Position numbers and translations under genes: made by a program. Below, one piece after another: positions 42,663 to 51,683 of a stretch of 64,000 bases of DNA. The notes under the pieces were generated by a model. That model searched no databases. It was not told the DNA's origin and worked only from the letters and a program-made list of their open reading frames with translations. The DNA is from JANMES01 sp038329865 (GTDB lineage Bacteria; Planctomycetota; Phycisphaerae; Tepidisphaerales; Tepidisphaeraceae), in NCBI GenBank assembly GCA_038329865.1, contig JBBQNK010000011.1, positions 1-64,000 of the forward strand. The letters are read 5' to 3'. How positions within the stretch are numbered: position 1 is the first letter of the stretch; every line of letters starts with the position of its first letter.

Positions 42663-44075
42663 ATGCCCATCCGCAACGTCCTCTTCCTTCTCGCCGATCA
42701 GCACCGCAGCGACTGCATCGGCGCCTACGGGAACAAAGTCGTCAGCACGTCGAACATCGACGCGCTGGCGGCGCGCGGCACTCGGTTCACTCACGCGTTC
42801 ACGCCCGCGGCCATCTGTACGCCGGCGCGGGCTTGCATTCAGACTGGGCTTTCGCCGCGGAAGCACGGGCTGATCTTGAACTGGGAGTTCAACAAGTTCC
42901 GCGGCGGGCTGCTGAATCTCCCGCCGGAGACTCGCGGCTTCAGCCAGGATCTTTCGGCAGCGGGATGGCAGTGCGCGCACGTCGGCAAGTGGCACATCGG
43001 CGACACCAACCGACCGGCCGACTACGGCTACGAAGGTGAGTATTATCCGGGATACGGTTTTCCCGACACGCATGCGCATTACCAGGCGTACCTGCGCGGG
43101 CTGGGCGTTTCGGGATTCAATGTCACCGACAAATGCGAATCGCCATCGGCCGAAAGCGTGCTGTATTATGCACGCCAGGAAGGACCGCCCGAAGCGAGCG
43201 TGCCGCACTACCTGGCGCATCAGACTGTTGAAAAGATCGAAAAGTATTCCGCGACAGGCAAGCCGTTTTTCATCTCGTGCAATTTCTGGGGGCCGCACGC
43301 GCCGTTTCGAATTCCGGCGCCGTACTTCGACATGTACGATCCGAAATCGATCGACCCGTGGCCGAACTGGGACTCGGATTTGTCGGAAAAGCCGTACGTC
43401 ATCCGCCGGCAGGGAGAGCGGTTTCAGACGGGTTGGTTCACGGCCGACGTTTTGCGCGATCTGCTCGCCAAGCATTACGGGTACGTCACGCTGATCGACG
43501 AGCAGATCGGCCGAATCATCGCGGCGCTGCGTGCGGCCGGCCAACTCGAAAATACGATGATCATCTACGCAGCCGACCACGGCTCGGCCGACGGCGCGTT
43601 CCGCATGTGGGACAAGGGCTTCGGCATGTACGACAACCAGTGGCGAATCCCGCTCATCGCCGCGCACGATTCGTTCCGCCGCGGCGTGAACGATGATTTC
43701 GTGGGACTGCTCGACCTTGCCCCCACATTTCTTCAAGCCGCCGGCTGCGCGATTCGGCCGGAATTGGAAGGCGCTTCGCTCCTGCCCGCGCTGCAAGGCA
43801 CCGGCAGCGTGCCGCCGCGCGACGCGATCATCGCCGAGGCGTTCGGCCATCAGATTCCGTACTGGCAGCGAATGGTCCGTACGAAAGACGCGAAATACAT
43901 CTACAACCCCGTCGATCGCGACGAGTTCTACGACCTGCGGGAAGACCCGTGGGAAATGCGAAACCTCGTCGACCACGTGCCGGCCGATCGGGTCGAGCCG
44001 TTCAAAGCGCGCCTGCGAAAGCACATCGACTCAACGGGCGATCAAATCCGATCGATGGCGAAAGGCGTTTTGTAA
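42663..44075 (+). CDS. Sulfatase with canonical CTPAR motif
   Basis: A 470-residue sulfatase. The opening is RNVLFLLADQHRSDCIGAYG; the formylglycine site is C52-T-P-A-R56 with IQTG after it; IIYAADHGSADGAFRMWDKG carries the second metal-binding pair. There is no signal peptide. Starts directly at the stop of the DUF1624 gene. It hydrolyses a sulfate ester, substrate unknown. The C-terminal DEFYDLREDPWEMRNLVD is usual in the family. Confidence 0.93.
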   Translation: MPIRNVLFLLADQHRSDCIGAYGNKVVSTSNIDALAARGTRFTHAFTPAAICTPARACIQTGLSPRKHGLILNWEFNKFRGGLLNLPPETRGFSQDLSAAGWQCAHVGKWHIGDTNRPADYGYEGEYYPGYGFPDTHAHYQAYLRGLGVSGFNVTDKCESPSAESVLYYARQEGPPEASVPHYLAHQTVEKIEKYSATGKPFFISCNFWGPHAPFRIPAPYFDMYDPKSIDPWPNWDSDLSEKPYVIRRQGERFQTGWFTADVLRDLLAKHYGYVTLIDEQIGRIIAALRAAGQLENTMIIYAADHGSADGAFRMWDKGFGMYDNQWRIPLIAAHDSFRRGVNDDFVGLLDLAPTFLQAAGCAIRPELEGASLLPALQGTGSVPPRDAIIAEAFGHQIPYWQRMVRTKDAKYIYNPVDRDEFYDLREDPWEMRNLVDHVPADRVEPFKARLRKHIDSTGDQIRSMAKGVL

Positions 44076-44095
44076 GTGCGGGACATCGCGGGCGA

Positions 44096-44764
44096 TCAGA
44101 ATCCGTCCGTCGCCATCTGCTGTCGGAACTTGCTCGAGAGCCACGCGCGTTTTCCGTCGCTGCTCAAGCCGATGTGGTCGTTTTGATCGAGCCATTTGAG
44201 GGCTTGGCAGAATTCAGCGGGCGGTTCGCCGGGGTGGGCGAGGTCTTTGAGTTCCATCGCTTCTTTCGACTGATAAAGCTGCAGAAGAATCTGCGACGCG
44301 CGCACGAGTAGCCCTTTGAATCGCGTCGGTTGCTGGCCGCGCACGGTGGCGATGCCGCCGAGCAGTGCGCGCGGGCCCCACAGGAGCATTTCGGAGAAAG
44401 CAGCGCCGGCGGCGCTGGCGCGATCGAGTTGATATTCCCCGTAGCTGCCGGCATTGGCGGGGTTCGACATGCCCGCGGCCGCGTCGGAAAAGAACGAGCC
44501 TTGCGACCGGCGCTCCTCGCGAATCAGCAGCGGGACGATCGCGATCAGGTAAACGAAAAACCAACCGGTCCAGCCGATGTAGGAATCACCGGCAAAGTTC
44601 CACAGGATGAACCAGATCACCGACGTGACGAAGAATCCCGCCCCCAGAATGACCGCCGCCCCCAGCACGATCATCACACCGCCGCCGCCGGTGCGGAGCG
44701 CGTAGAGGCGCTGCAGCTCAGCGAGCATGCGTTCTTCGGGGCTGGGTTCATTGGCTGTGGACAT
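44096..44764 (-). CDS. Hypothetical membrane protein with C-terminal winged-helix-like region
   Basis: A 222-residue protein. Two hydrophobic segments occur at about 30-85 (VMIVLGAAVILGAGFFVTSV and WTGWFFVYLIAIVPLLI). The C-terminal about 80 residues (LLVRASQILLQLYQSKEAME then FCQALKWLDQNDHIGLSSDG) resemble a small helical, winged-helix-like domain. No family recognised. Convergent with the sulfatase gene. Confidence 0.65.
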   Translation of the reverse strand: MSTANEPSPEERMLAELQRLYALRTGGGGVMIVLGAAVILGAGFFVTSVIWFILWNFAGDSYIGWTGWFFVYLIAIVPLLIREERRSQGSFFSDAAAGMSNPANAGSYGEYQLDRASAAGAAFSEMLLWGPRALLGGIATVRGQQPTRFKGLLVRASQILLQLYQSKEAMELKDLAHPGEPPAEFCQALKWLDQNDHIGLSSDGKRAWLSSKFRQQMATDGF

Positions 44765-44810
44765 AGGTTAGTGCGACTTAATTCCGGACGTAGCAAAAGC
44801 AGAATCATTC

Positions 44811-44877
44811 CGTAGCCACGAACGCCAGTTCGTGGTTTTAGTTCATTCAAGACCGCGAACTGGCGTTCGCGGCTACG
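44811..44877. repeat. Palindrome (cgtagccacgaacgcc type)
   Basis: CGTAGCCACGAACGCCAGTT at 44811 pairs with AACTGGCGTTCGCGGCTACG ending at 44877, one mismatch. Confidence 0.85.
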
Positions 44878-44910
44878 AAAAAATTTCGTTACGAAGCGTC
44901 GGAATATTCA

Positions 44911-45924
44911 TCAGTGCATCCGTTCCTGCTTCGGATTGCGGCTCATCAAATCCGTCAGCGCGTCGATCGCGTCCTTGCCTTCAAAGAGGATCTGATACAC
45001 CGATTCGGTGATCGGCATCTCCACGTTGAACTGCCTCGCGAGGCGGACGACGGACTTGGTCGTCGGCACGCCCTCGGCCACGCTGTCCATGCTGGCGAGG
45101 ATTTCTTCGAGCTTGCGGCCTTTGCCGATCTGCTCACCCACCGTGCGGTTGCGGCCCTGCGGGCTCACGCAGGTGGTGATCAGATCGCCGATGCCGGCCA
45201 GCCCCTGAAAGGTGTCGGCCTTGGCGCCCATGGCCACGCCCAGCCGCGTGATCTCGACCAGCCCGCGCGTGACGAGCGCCGCTTTGGCGTTATTCCCTGC
45301 GGCCAGCCCGTCCAAAATACCGGCGGCGATGGCGATGATATTTTTCGTCGCGCCGGCGAGCTCCACGCCGATGACGTCGTCGTTCGTGTAGACGCGGAAC
45401 CATTGCGTGGAAAACGCGTGCTGCACGCGGGCGGCGATCGTCAGATCATCACACGCCGCTACCGCGGTGGCCGGCAGATATTTCGCCAGCTCATGCGCAA
45501 CGTTCGGCCCGGAGAGCGCCGCCACCGTGTGTTTCACCGCCTGCGCGCTGAATGAATCGCTGATGATCTGGCTCGGGCGGAGCAGCGTGTCGTTCTCGAT
45601 CCCCTTGCTGACTGACACGATCGGCACGCCGGCCGGCACGTACGGGGCGAGGCGCTTCCATGCGCTGCGCAGGTACTGCGTCGGCACGGCCGACAGGATC
45701 ATCGTGCAGTCGCGGAAGCAGTCCTGATCGTTGGCCGTGAGTCGCACGCGCTCGGGCACGCGCACGCCGGGCAGCAGGCGGCTGTTGTCGCGATTCTGCT
45801 GGAGACGCTCGATCGATTGCTCGAACGCGCCCCACATCGTGAGCTCGTGGCCGCGCTGCGTGAGCATGATCGAACAGACGGTGGCCATCGCCCCGTCGCC
45901 GAGGATCGTGACGTGTTCTGACAT
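44911..45924 (-). CDS. gpsA: NAD(P)-dependent glycerol-3-phosphate dehydrogenase
   Basis: A 337-residue protein from ATG 45924 (SEHVTILGDGAMATVCSIM). The usual GxGxWGTALA becomes GDGAMATVC. Otherwise the canonical blocks are present: VSVSKGIEN, ALSGPNVAHELAKYLP, ELAGATKNIIAIAAGILDGL, GNNAKAALVTRGLVEITRLG and FQGLAGIGDLITTCVSPQGR. It reduces dihydroxyacetone phosphate to sn-glycerol-3-phosphate for phospholipid synthesis. An alternative start 12 codons upstream is possible. Confidence 0.95.
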   Translation of the reverse strand: MSEHVTILGDGAMATVCSIMLTQRGHELTMWGAFEQSIERLQQNRDNSRLLPGVRVPERVRLTANDQDCFRDCTMILSAVPTQYLRSAWKRLAPYVPAGVPIVSVSKGIENDTLLRPSQIISDSFSAQAVKHTVAALSGPNVAHELAKYLPATAVAACDDLTIAARVQHAFSTQWFRVYTNDDVIGVELAGATKNIIAIAAGILDGLAAGNNAKAALVTRGLVEITRLGVAMGAKADTFQGLAGIGDLITTCVSPQGRNRTVGEQIGKGRKLEEILASMDSVAEGVPTTKSVVRLARQFNVEMPITESVYQILFEGKDAIDALTDLMSRNPKQERMH

Positions 45925-46079
45925 AAGTCCATTTGTACCGAATCGGTCGATCGAAGTCATTGTTCATCATGGGTCAATCCTTGCGTCGCTGGAATCGGCG
46001 TGAATGTCGCGCCTACGATGATGGGCCTCGCGCCATCGCGGGCCAATTACAACGTCAAACCCTCATCTCGGAGACAACC

Positions 46080-47054
46080 ATGAGTTCATCGATTCCCACT
46101 ACAATGAAGGCCGTCGCGATCGATCGCTTCGGCGGTATTGATGTGCTTTCCTATCGCTCGGTGAGCGTTCCGCAAGTCGGAGCCGATGAAGTGCTTATTC
46201 GTATAGAATACGCCGGGATTGGTGTTTGGGATCCGATCGAACGAGAAGGCATCTTCGCAAAAATGATGGGATTCACGCCGACGTTTCCGTACGTGCTGGG
46301 AACCGAAGGCGCCGGCGAAATCGCCGCGGTGGGCGCGAACGTGAAACAGCTTCACGTCGGCCAGAAGGTTTACTCCACCGTCATGATGAACGCCAAGGGA
46401 GGCTTCTTCGCACAGTACACAGCCGTGAAGGCGGACATGGCGTGGCCGATCCCGGGCAAGCTGTCAGTCGAAGACGCGGCCGTGATGAGCGTGGACGCCG
46501 GGACGTCGCTTCGCGGGCTGGACGACACGCTGCATCTGAAGTCCGGCGAATCCGTCCTGATCTTCGGCGCCGGCGGCGGGATGGGGCATCTGGCGGTGCA
46601 ATTGGCGCAGCGCATGGGAGCGCGCGTGTTCGCCGTCGCTTCAGGCGATGACGGCGTAGCGATGGTGAAAGGTCTCGGCGTGGCCGATGTCATCAACGGG
46701 CGGAAGGACGATATCGTCGCCGCCGCCAAATCGTTCGCGCCCAACGGAATCGACGCCGCCCTGCTCACCGCCGGCGGGCCGGCGGCGGAAAAATCGATCA
46801 CCACCCTCCGCCCCGGCGGGCGAATCGCCTACCCGAACGGCGTGCAGCCGATCCCCACTGCCCCCGCGGGCATGACCATCCAGGCGTACAACGCAAACGT
46901 CGATCCGGCCATGGCGGTCAAAATCAATAAGCTGATCGATGCCGGTCCGTTCAAAGTACACATCGCCAAATCGTTCCCGCTGGCCCAAACGGCCGAGTCG
47001 CAGCAATTTCTTGAAAAGCACTACCTGGGAAAACTGTCGTTGAAGATTGGTTAG
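46080..47054 (+). CDS. Zinc-free MDR oxidoreductase (quinone-reductase-like)
   Basis: A 324-residue protein from ATG 46080. TMKAVAIDRFGGIDVLSYRS opens the catalytic GroES-like domain; VLGTEGAGEIAAVGANVKQL and ESVLIFGAGGGMGHLAVQLA give the NADPH-binding AxGGxG-type motif. The structural and catalytic zinc cysteines of alcohol dehydrogenase are absent, which suggests an NADPH:quinone reductase-type enzyme. The substrate is not predictable. Divergent from gpsA. Confidence 0.85.
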   Translation: MSSSIPTTMKAVAIDRFGGIDVLSYRSVSVPQVGADEVLIRIEYAGIGVWDPIEREGIFAKMMGFTPTFPYVLGTEGAGEIAAVGANVKQLHVGQKVYSTVMMNAKGGFFAQYTAVKADMAWPIPGKLSVEDAAVMSVDAGTSLRGLDDTLHLKSGESVLIFGAGGGMGHLAVQLAQRMGARVFAVASGDDGVAMVKGLGVADVINGRKDDIVAAAKSFAPNGIDAALLTAGGPAAEKSITTLRPGGRIAYPNGVQPIPTAPAGMTIQAYNANVDPAMAVKINKLIDAGPFKVHIAKSFPLAQTAESQQFLEKHYLGKLSLKIG

Positions 47055-47205
47055 GGCCCGGCGCGTTAATTCGCTGCAAGGTGCGACTCATTCGTGTTAC
47101 AGGATCGGGGAGAATTGAGGCGCGGAGGCGCAATCGACGGATGACATCGGACGATCTACAAAAATAAAAAAAGCCAACTGCCGGCTAGAGGCACAGGTTG
47201 ATCTT

Positions 47206-47274
47206 CCGTGGCACGGGCGGCCCGCCCGTGTTTTGGCTTATGGAAGAAGACCATGGGCGAGCCGCCCATGCCAC
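47206..47274. repeat. Palindrome (cgtggcacgggcgg type)
   Basis: CCGTGGCACGGGCGGCCCGC at 47206 with a complementary arm CCGCCCATGCCAC ending at 47274. It lies in the gap 47055-47368, which also has a stretch of tandem GCCTCCGTGTCTCCGTG-type units at about 47322-47353 without a good partner arm. Confidence 0.8.
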
Positions 47275-47368
47275 TTCAAACGGAACCACTACCAACTGAC
47301 GGAATAGCGTGCGAACGCCGAGCGCGCCTCCGTGTCTCCGTGCCTCTGTGGTAAATCCGAATGAATTG

Positions 47369-48706
47369 CTATCGCCCGAGCCGCAGCACCCGCCCGATTG
47401 CGCCGAAGATGTTGGCCTTCACGCGCAGCACCCGCAGCCGCAGTTCCAGCTTCATGAAGCTCGGCTCGCGCGGCTCCAAATCCATCGCCTTGCGGACCCA
47501 GGCGATCGCCTCGTCGAACTGCTTCTGGTGCTCGTACGCCAGCGAGAGGTTGTAGATCGTCGTGAGGTTGTCCGGATCGAGCCGGAGCGTTTCAAGGCAC
47601 GTGGCGATCCCCTGCTCGTACCGCCCGGCGAGGAACTGCGCGACGGCCAGGTTCTGCAGGCCGGCCACGTTTTTCGGCTCGCTGGCGAGCAATCGCTTGA
47701 GCGCGGCGATCGCCGGGCGCGAGTGGCCGAAGTCCATCAGCAGGTTTGACATGTCGAGAATCGTCTGCGGCTCGGTCGGGCGGAGCAGCATCTCGCACTT
47801 GAGGTGCTTTCGTGCGAGCTCCCGCTTGTGCAGCTTGTGATACGCCTCGGCCAGCCGCAGGTGAGCGGCGGAATACGTCGGATCGAGCTGCAGCGTCTTG
47901 GTGAACGCGAGCTCGGCCTCTTCCATCCGGTCGCACCGCATGAGCCAGCGGCCGTGGCAATAAAACCCGGCCGGGTCTTCCGGCGAAAGCTCGATCGCCC
48001 GGCGGAACTTTTCGCCCGCCTCCTCAAGCCGGCCCATCTCGATCAGCAATTCGCCGAGGTCGAGCAGTGTTTCGGTATCGCCCGGATTGCGCCGCAGGCC
48101 GATGAGGTAATGCTGCCGGGCCTGCTCGAACTCGCCCTTGCTCCAGAGCGCCTCGGCGATGCGGATTCGCACATCGGGATGCGCGTCGTCCAAATCCAGC
48201 GTTTTCTGCCAGCAGAAAATCGCCTTATCGTACAGCCCGCGATCCGCCAGTGAGCAGCCGATGTTGTAGTAGCAGTGCGGGCACTCCTCCTTGTACAGCC
48301 GGGCGAGGTAGAACATCTCCTCGGCCTTGTCGTGCTCGCCCATCTCGCAGTAGGTGATGATTCGGTTGCAGTAGCTCGGCTCGAAGGTGGAATCGATCTG
48401 CTCGATCTGCTCGTACATTTTCACGGCGTCTTTCAACCGGCCGACGCGGTGCAGATCAACGCCGAGGTGGTTCATGGCCTGAATGTCGTTGGAGTCGATA
48501 TCGAGTGCGTCGCGGTAGGCGTCGATGGCTTCGTCGAAGCGTTCGAGCTCATCGAGCGTGAGGCCGATGTTGAAGAACCACCCGCCGTTGTAGGGATTGA
48601 TGGAGATGGCCGCCCGAAGTTCTTCGAGGGCTTCCTGCCAGCGGCGCTGTTCGAACAGCTCCTGCGCCTTCTCGACCCGCCGCTCTGCGTCGTCCCAATC
48701 GTTCAT
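47369..48706 (-). CDS. TPR repeat protein
   Basis: A 445-residue protein from ATG 48706 with AGGG upstream. It consists almost entirely of 34-residue tetratricopeptide repeats (about eleven), for example WFFNIGLTLDELERFDEAID, and ETLLDLGELLIEMGRLEEAG. There is no signal peptide. TPR superhelices bind other proteins; partner unknown. One region has CYYNIGCSLADRGL with a CxxC-like HCYYNIGC pattern. Confidence 0.85.
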   Translation of the reverse strand: MNDWDDAERRVEKAQELFEQRRWQEALEELRAAISINPYNGGWFFNIGLTLDELERFDEAIDAYRDALDIDSNDIQAMNHLGVDLHRVGRLKDAVKMYEQIEQIDSTFEPSYCNRIITYCEMGEHDKAEEMFYLARLYKEECPHCYYNIGCSLADRGLYDKAIFCWQKTLDLDDAHPDVRIRIAEALWSKGEFEQARQHYLIGLRRNPGDTETLLDLGELLIEMGRLEEAGEKFRRAIELSPEDPAGFYCHGRWLMRCDRMEEAELAFTKTLQLDPTYSAAHLRLAEAYHKLHKRELARKHLKCEMLLRPTEPQTILDMSNLLMDFGHSRPAIAALKRLLASEPKNVAGLQNLAVAQFLAGRYEQGIATCLETLRLDPDNLTTIYNLSLAYEHQKQFDEAIAWVRKAMDLEPREPSFMKLELRLRVLRVKANIFGAIGRVLRLGR

Positions 48707-48821
48707 ACGACCCTGGGGTAAGCCTACCGCAGTCCATCCGTGTGACGTGCTTAATGTAATCCGCAAGTTGGGGATGGCAAGAGAGAAATTCTCCCCGGTG
48801 TGTCCCGCTTCAGCGGGACGC

Positions 48822-49436
48822 TCAATTTGAACTTGACTTTGCTAAAGCGGCACACGCCGACGAGGAGTTCGTACACACGTTTCGTGACGTTTCGGACCGC
48901 AACGATTGCGAAGCCAGAATTACCGGGAACGCGCCCAAGGCTTGCTGCTCCGGATTCTTGAATGCGAGCCGGGCAGTTTCACTGCTCAAAAAAATCCACG
49001 TGGCCAAATCGATAGACAGCGAAATCACACGCAGTGTCAGTGTCCACGGCAACTGGATGAACCCGCCCATCGTCGCAAACCAGATCAGCATGAAGGCGGC
49101 AATAAATATAACCATCACGAAGTTGATGATGGCTGATACTCTCGCTTGCCAAATGAGGAGGATTCTACCGGCCCGCCGGTTTGCCAACAGCAGCACGCCG
49201 CCGATCAAGGAAACCAGGCAACAGGCCAGTTGCACCGTCGCGGTGATTCTAAGGAACGATTCCGGAAACTCACGCACGTTCACATACACGTTTGGAAAAC
49301 AGCCGCCAAAGCGCATTTGGAGGGAACCGCCCTTCAACGCAATGAAGGAACACGTCCACGCGAAAGAGCCGAACAAGCCGCCCAGCATTGCTACGACGCC
49401 AATCAGGTTGACCCAGGTTGACGGTCGTCCGGTCAT
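48822..49436 (-). CDS. Hypothetical four-helix membrane protein
   Basis: A 204-residue protein with about four hydrophobic segments (LIGVVAMLGGLFGSFAWTCS, ATVQLACCLVSLIGGVLLLA, IINFVMVIFIAAFMLIWF, and LRVISLSIDLATWIFL). No family is recognised. The C-terminal about 30 residues are polar (SQSLRSETSRNVC). Confidence 0.6.
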   Translation of the reverse strand: MTGRPSTWVNLIGVVAMLGGLFGSFAWTCSFIALKGGSLQMRFGGCFPNVYVNVREFPESFLRITATVQLACCLVSLIGGVLLLANRRAGRILLIWQARVSAIINFVMVIFIAAFMLIWFATMGGFIQLPWTLTLRVISLSIDLATWIFLSSETARLAFKNPEQQALGAFPVILASQSLRSETSRNVCTNSSSACAALAKSSSN

Positions 49437-49472
49437 CAGACTCTCGTTGGTCTTTTGCGGGCGTACTGTTCT

Positions 49473-49877
49473 TCACACCGCCGGCGCGACCGGCGGCAGG
49501 AGGAGTCGCTCGGCCGTCGCGATCAGCTTGTCGAGCTTCACCGGCTTGTGGAAGTACTCGCTCACGCCGAGGCTCTCGGCGTACATCTTGTGGCGGGCGC
49601 CCTGGTTGCCGGTGATCATGATCACGAACGGCTTGCTCTTGGGCGGCTTTTTCGCTTTGATTTTTTCCAGCACCAGAAACCCCGACCGGCCGGGCAGCAT
49701 CATGTCGAGCACGACGAGGTCGGGCAGGTTCTTTTCCGCCAGTTCCACGGCCTTGTTGCCGTTGCTGGCGGTTTCAACCACCGCTCCGGTCGGTTCGAAC
49801 GCGGCCTGCATGCTGGTGAGAATGTCGTGATCGTCGTCGACCAGCAGAACTCGTTTGCCTTCAAGTGTTTGGCTCAT
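49473..49877 (-). CDS. Single-domain response regulator (CheY-like receiver)
   Basis: A 134-residue receiver domain with no output domain. D15/D16 in VLLVDDDHDIL, phosphoacceptor D58 in PDLVVLDMMLPGRSG, T89 in FVIMITGNQG, and K111 in SEYFHKPVKL form the complete active site. No histidine kinase is adjacent. It probably signals by protein-protein contact. Confidence 0.93.
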   Translation of the reverse strand: MSQTLEGKRVLLVDDDHDILTSMQAAFEPTGAVVETASNGNKAVELAEKNLPDLVVLDMMLPGRSGFLVLEKIKAKKPPKSKPFVIMITGNQGARHKMYAESLGVSEYFHKPVKLDKLIATAERLLLPPVAPAV

Positions 49878-49961
49878 GGCGGGAATCTCCGGTGGAAGGA
49901 AAAATCAGTGTCGAATTGTAGGCGGGAAATGTCAAGTTTTTACCGGGTTGGTCCGATAAAA

Positions 49962-50030
49962 GTAGGACTTAGGCGAAAGGACTTAGGACTCTGTGCTATT
50001 TTCACTAAGTCCTAAGTCCTCAGTCCTTTT
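49962..50030. repeat. Palindrome with tandem-repeat arms (ggacttag type), copy 1
   Basis: GGACTTAGG-type octamers at 49964-49990 and the complement (CACTAAGTCCTAAGTCCTCA) to 50027. Directly upstream of murI. Three further copies follow at 51597, 52645 and 53390. Confidence 0.85.
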
Positions 50031-50040
50031 CACTGCCTCT

Positions 50041-50901
50041 ATGAACTCTTCATCCCCCATCGCCATCATCGACAGCGGCCTGGGCGGACTTACCGTCGCC
50101 CGCGCGGTGCGGCGGGCGCTGCCGGCGGAGTCTATTCTTTACTTCGGCGATACCGCCCGCGTGCCCTACGGCAATAAGACGGCCGCCACTGTCACTCGGT
50201 TTGTGACGCAGATCATCACTTACCTTCAGCAGTTCGATCCGAAGCACGTGGTCGTCGCGTGCAACACCGCCACCGCGCTGGCGCTGCCGGCGCTGCGGGA
50301 ACAGTTTTTGGGGCTGACGATCAGCGGCGTGATCGACCCCGGCAGCAAAGCGGCGATCGCCGCGGCCGGGCGGAAGGTCACGCCCGTCATCGGCGTGATC
50401 GCCACCGAGGCCACCATCAAATCGCGCGCGTACGAGCGCGCGATCGTCTCGCGCCGGCGCCACGCGCGGATGATTCTCCGGGCCACGCCACTGCTCGTGC
50501 CGATCATCGAGGAAGGCCGCCGGCCCGAAGACCCGCTTGTCCAACTCGCGCTGCACCAATACCTCGACCCGATGCTCAAGGCCGGCCTCGACGTGCTCGT
50601 CCTCGGCTGCACGCATTACCCGATTCTCAAGCCGACGATCGTTGAACTCGTCGGCCCGAGCGTTTCGGTGATTGACTCGGCCGAACAGTGCGCCGATGAT
50701 GTCGCTCGACGCCTCGGCGAAGCGAATCTGATCCGCGGCGAAGAAGAAGGCTCGGGAGAATTCCGGTGCTTCGTCACCGACGACCCGCCCCGCTTCGCCA
50801 AGCTCGCCAGCCGATTTTTAGGCGTTCCGGTGGCCGCCCCCGACCTGGTCACGGCCGATGAATTGCACGACAACCTTGGAATCGCTGATGAACACACCTG
50901 A
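50041..50901 (+). CDS. murI: Glutamate racemase
   Basis: A 286-residue protein from ATG 50041. It has IAIIDSGLGGLTVARAV, YFGDTARVPYGNKTA, VVVACNTATALALP with the first catalytic Cys, and VLVLGCTHYPILKPT with the second. It makes D-glutamate for peptidoglycan, so this planctomycete is likely to have a wall. The stop overlaps the start of the following lipoprotein gene by 14 bases. Confidence 0.95.
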   Translation: MNSSSPIAIIDSGLGGLTVARAVRRALPAESILYFGDTARVPYGNKTAATVTRFVTQIITYLQQFDPKHVVVACNTATALALPALREQFLGLTISGVIDPGSKAAIAAAGRKVTPVIGVIATEATIKSRAYERAIVSRRRHARMILRATPLLVPIIEEGRRPEDPLVQLALHQYLDPMLKAGLDVLVLGCTHYPILKPTIVELVGPSVSVIDSAEQCADDVARRLGEANLIRGEEEGSGEFRCFVTDDPPRFAKLASRFLGVPVAAPDLVTADELHDNLGIADEHT

Positions 50902-51592
50902 CCGCAGATCGAGCAGAAAAAAAGAAGATCGCGCGATCTCTTTTTTCAATCTGCGGCCGTCTGCGTTCATCTGCGGTTTCATTCTGCTCGTGACGACCGG
51001 CTGCGGGGCGACGAAAAGTTTCGGCGAATGGATGAGCGGCAACACCGCGCTGGCCAATAGCAAGAAGATGGAGAATCCCTATAACCCCGACGACCGCCGC
51101 GAAGGATTGATTTATCTCGCCGATCACGACTTCGGCCACAGGCCGCCGTACACCACGCGGTATCAGCAGATCGCTGCGAATGATCCCGACCCGCTCGTCC
51201 GCGCGACGGCCATTCGCTCGCTGAACATTTCGCGTGATAAATCCGCCACGCCGGTGTTCGTGAAGGCGCTTTACGATCCGAGCCCGCTGGTGCGATTGGA
51301 AGCCGCCAAGGCGCTCTACCGCGTGCCCGATGAAGCCGCCATCCCCCGCCTCCTCGCCGCCGCCACCGCCAATGAAGAGAACAAGGACGTCCGCATCGCC
51401 GCGACCGAAGCATTACAGCATTACCCTCGGCTGGACGTTGCACGCACGGTCGTGAGCCTGTTGAACACGCGCGATTTCGGCATCGCCTGGCAGGCCCGCC
51501 GCACCTTGAAGCGACTGACCGGCAAGGACCTGGACTACGACGAATCCGCCTGGCTGCAGTTCCTCACGGGGCCGGGGAAACCGCTGGGATAG
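50888..51592 (+). CDS. HEAT-repeat lipoprotein, N-terminus built on a hairpin
   Basis: A 234-residue protein; ATG 50888 overlaps the murI gene end. The first 39 residues pass through a basic region and FICGFILLVTTGC, a lipobox. The mature part contains about five HEAT-like repeats (DPLVRATAIRSLNISRDKSA, SPLVRLEAAKALYRVPDEAA). The segment coding for residues 11-20 coincides with a terminator-like hairpin (50919-50946), so the start is uncertain, but no better in-frame ATG exists before the lipobox. Probably envelope-located; function unknown. Confidence 0.65.
   Translation: MNTPDRRSSRKKEDRAISFFNLRPSAFICGFILLVTTGCGATKSFGEWMSGNTALANSKKMENPYNPDDRREGLIYLADHDFGHRPPYTTRYQQIAANDPDPLVRATAIRSLNISRDKSATPVFVKALYDPSPLVRLEAAKALYRVPDEAAIPRLLAAATANEENKDVRIAATEALQHYPRLDVARTVVSLLNTRDFGIAWQARRTLKRLTGKDLDYDESAWLQFLTGPGKPLG
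50919..50946 (+). terminator. Terminator-like hairpin after murI
   Basis: AAAAAG A then palindrome AGATCGCGCGATCT (50926-50939) and TTTTTT (50941-50946), forming an A-run, stem and T-run. It lies 17 bases after the murI stop. It also lies inside the coding start of the next gene, so it may work as an attenuator. Confidence 0.6.
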
Positions 51593-51596
51593 GAGA

Positions 51597-51676
51597 GGAC
51601 TCAGGACTAAGGACTTAGGACTTAGTAAAGGCAGAATTCATAATCACTAAGTCCTAAGTCCTTAGTCCTAAGTCCT
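51597..51676. repeat. Palindrome with tandem-repeat arms (ggacttag type), copy 2
   Basis: GGACTCAGGACTAAGGACTT begins at 51597 and is matched by the complementary arm ending at 51676. It lies between the HEAT lipoprotein gene and the dehydrogenase gene. Confidence 0.85.
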
Positions 51677-51683
51677 ACGCCTC

